Below, piece after piece: positions 63,480 to 64,000 of a DNA stretch of 64,000 nucleotides. The position numbers and the translations under genes are program-made. The first letter of the stretch is position 1. Each line of letters begins with the position of its first letter. This stretch comes from CAVVIO01 sp963748095 (lineage in GTDB: Bacteria; Bacteroidota; Bacteroidia; Bacteroidales; UBA10428), in the NCBI GenBank assembly GCA_963748095.1, contig CAVVIO010000097.1, forward strand, positions 1-64,000, written 5' to 3'. Below the pieces are notes generated by a model. It saw nothing but the letters and a program-made list of their open reading frames with translations. It had not been told where the DNA came from and ran no database searches.

Positions 63480-63746
63480 TGATTTAAAAAATTATACACT
63501 CTGGTAATTGTTATTGCTCTGTATGTATTTAATGATTTATAAATATGTAAAATAAATTTTCATATACTGGCCATGTAAAGATACATTGTATCTGTCCAGT
63601 CATTTTTATGAATATATAACTCATAAGATTTTTATTTTTTGTAAATTCAATATTTAAAAAACAAATATAATAACATAGCACAATTCTAAGGTGACCATAA
63701 TTGGTCTATCTCTCAATCGTTAGGGTGTGGCTTATAGCCAGTTCAG
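63480..63746 (+). other. AT-rich gap without an ORF
   Basis: Part of a 548-base gap between SusD and ald. No coding frame seen. It precedes a strong terminator, so a small transcript may start here. Confidence 0.35.
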
Positions 63747-63781
63747 GCACTCCGGTGTATTTTATCCGGAGTGCTTTTTTT
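63747..63781 (+). terminator. Strong intrinsic terminator without an upstream gene
   Basis: Arms GCACTCCGG (63747-63755) and CCGGAGTGC (63766-63774), perfect, loop 10 bases, then seven T. It is about 360 bases after SusD and behind another terminator, so it should end some other transcript, perhaps a small RNA from 63600-63740. Confidence 0.85.
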
Positions 63782-63936
63782 ATGATTTCATAGCCTGATT
63801 GTTATCAGTTCCTGACCAAAATCATGTATGCTTTTTCAAAATTTTGTTTCATTTATAGTAACTTTAAAAATCAGAATTTATCTCTCTCTGACAGAAAGTT
63901 AAGTGTTTATTATTTAATACATAAATCTGAAAAGAA

Positions 63937-64000
63937 ATGAAGGTTGGTTGTGTAAAAGAAATTAAGCATCACGAATACAGGGTAGGTCTTATCCCTTCTG
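63937..64000 (+). CDS. ald: Alanine dehydrogenase, N-terminal fragment
   Basis: ATG 63937 opens MKVGCVKEIKHHEYRVGLIP and continues off the window. The words KEIKxxEYRVGLxP are the N-terminal signature of alanine dehydrogenase (and the related PntA N-terminus), which interconverts alanine and pyruvate with NAD. Only 21 codons are visible. Confidence 0.75.
   Translation, partial: MKVGCVKEIKHHEYRVGLIPS

Overview
The window is chromosomal DNA from a Bacteroidota bacterium, probably an anaerobic or facultative member of the Bacteroidales/Marinilabiliales type. The evidence is a SusC/SusD pair behind a FecI-type sigma factor and FecR, three proteins with type IX secretion (T9SS) C-terminal domains, many N-terminal lipoboxes, -7 promoter boxes of the Bacteroidota form TAnnTTTG, and genes for H2 metabolism. 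No rRNA, tRNA, CRISPR array or transposase gene was seen.

Region 1 (1-18.7 kb) is AT-rich and accessory. It holds mostly short plus-strand genes for secreted, lipoprotein or membrane proteins of unknown role (TonB-C-like, YwqK-like, RDD, T9SS beta-propeller), a UPF0175/DUF3368 toxin-antitoxin pair, a GH140-type glycosidase and a Tat-exported DUF362 protein. The genes are separated by a dispersed non-coding repeat (family A, nine copies plus one orphan tail, all in the same orientation). The repeat begins just after one gene and ends 19-58 bases before the next start; it contains two inverted repeats and a promoter-like tail. A second pair of diverged repeats (family B) and five copies of a terminator module with covarying stems (family C) lie in or near the same region. 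The layout resembles a cassette array but has no integrase in view and no canonical attC cores.

Region 2 (18.7-37.5 kb) is more ordinary: STAS protein, double-spondin lipoprotein with a His-rich tail, AraC regulator, YceI, YgiD-type dioxygenase, RhlE helicase, GH74-type and GH97-type glycosidases facing each other across a perfect 52-bp palindrome, an RND efflux operon on the minus strand, and a serine-hydrolase lipoprotein.

Region 3 (37.7-54.8 kb) is a hydrogen-metabolism cluster. An NAD-linked [NiFe] hydrogenase (fused HoxE-HoxF, HoxU, HoxY, HoxH, protease HoxW) is followed by a DHODH-like flavoprotein, a hybrid histidine kinase, a lipoprotein and an MBL-fold protein. Then come genes specific to [FeFe] hydrogenase assembly: a TM1266-type regulator, HydG, HydE, HydF and an aspartate ammonia-lyase. 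No [FeFe] catalytic subunit (HydA) and no Hyp proteins are in the window.

Region 4 (55-64 kb) has an MscS channel, then FecI, FecR, SusC with an STN domain, SusD, and the first codons of an alanine dehydrogenase.

Eight genes are broken by single-base indels, at least three of them in homopolymer runs, and one by an in-frame stop. Most look like sequence errors rather than true gene decay, and I give the reconstructed spans.
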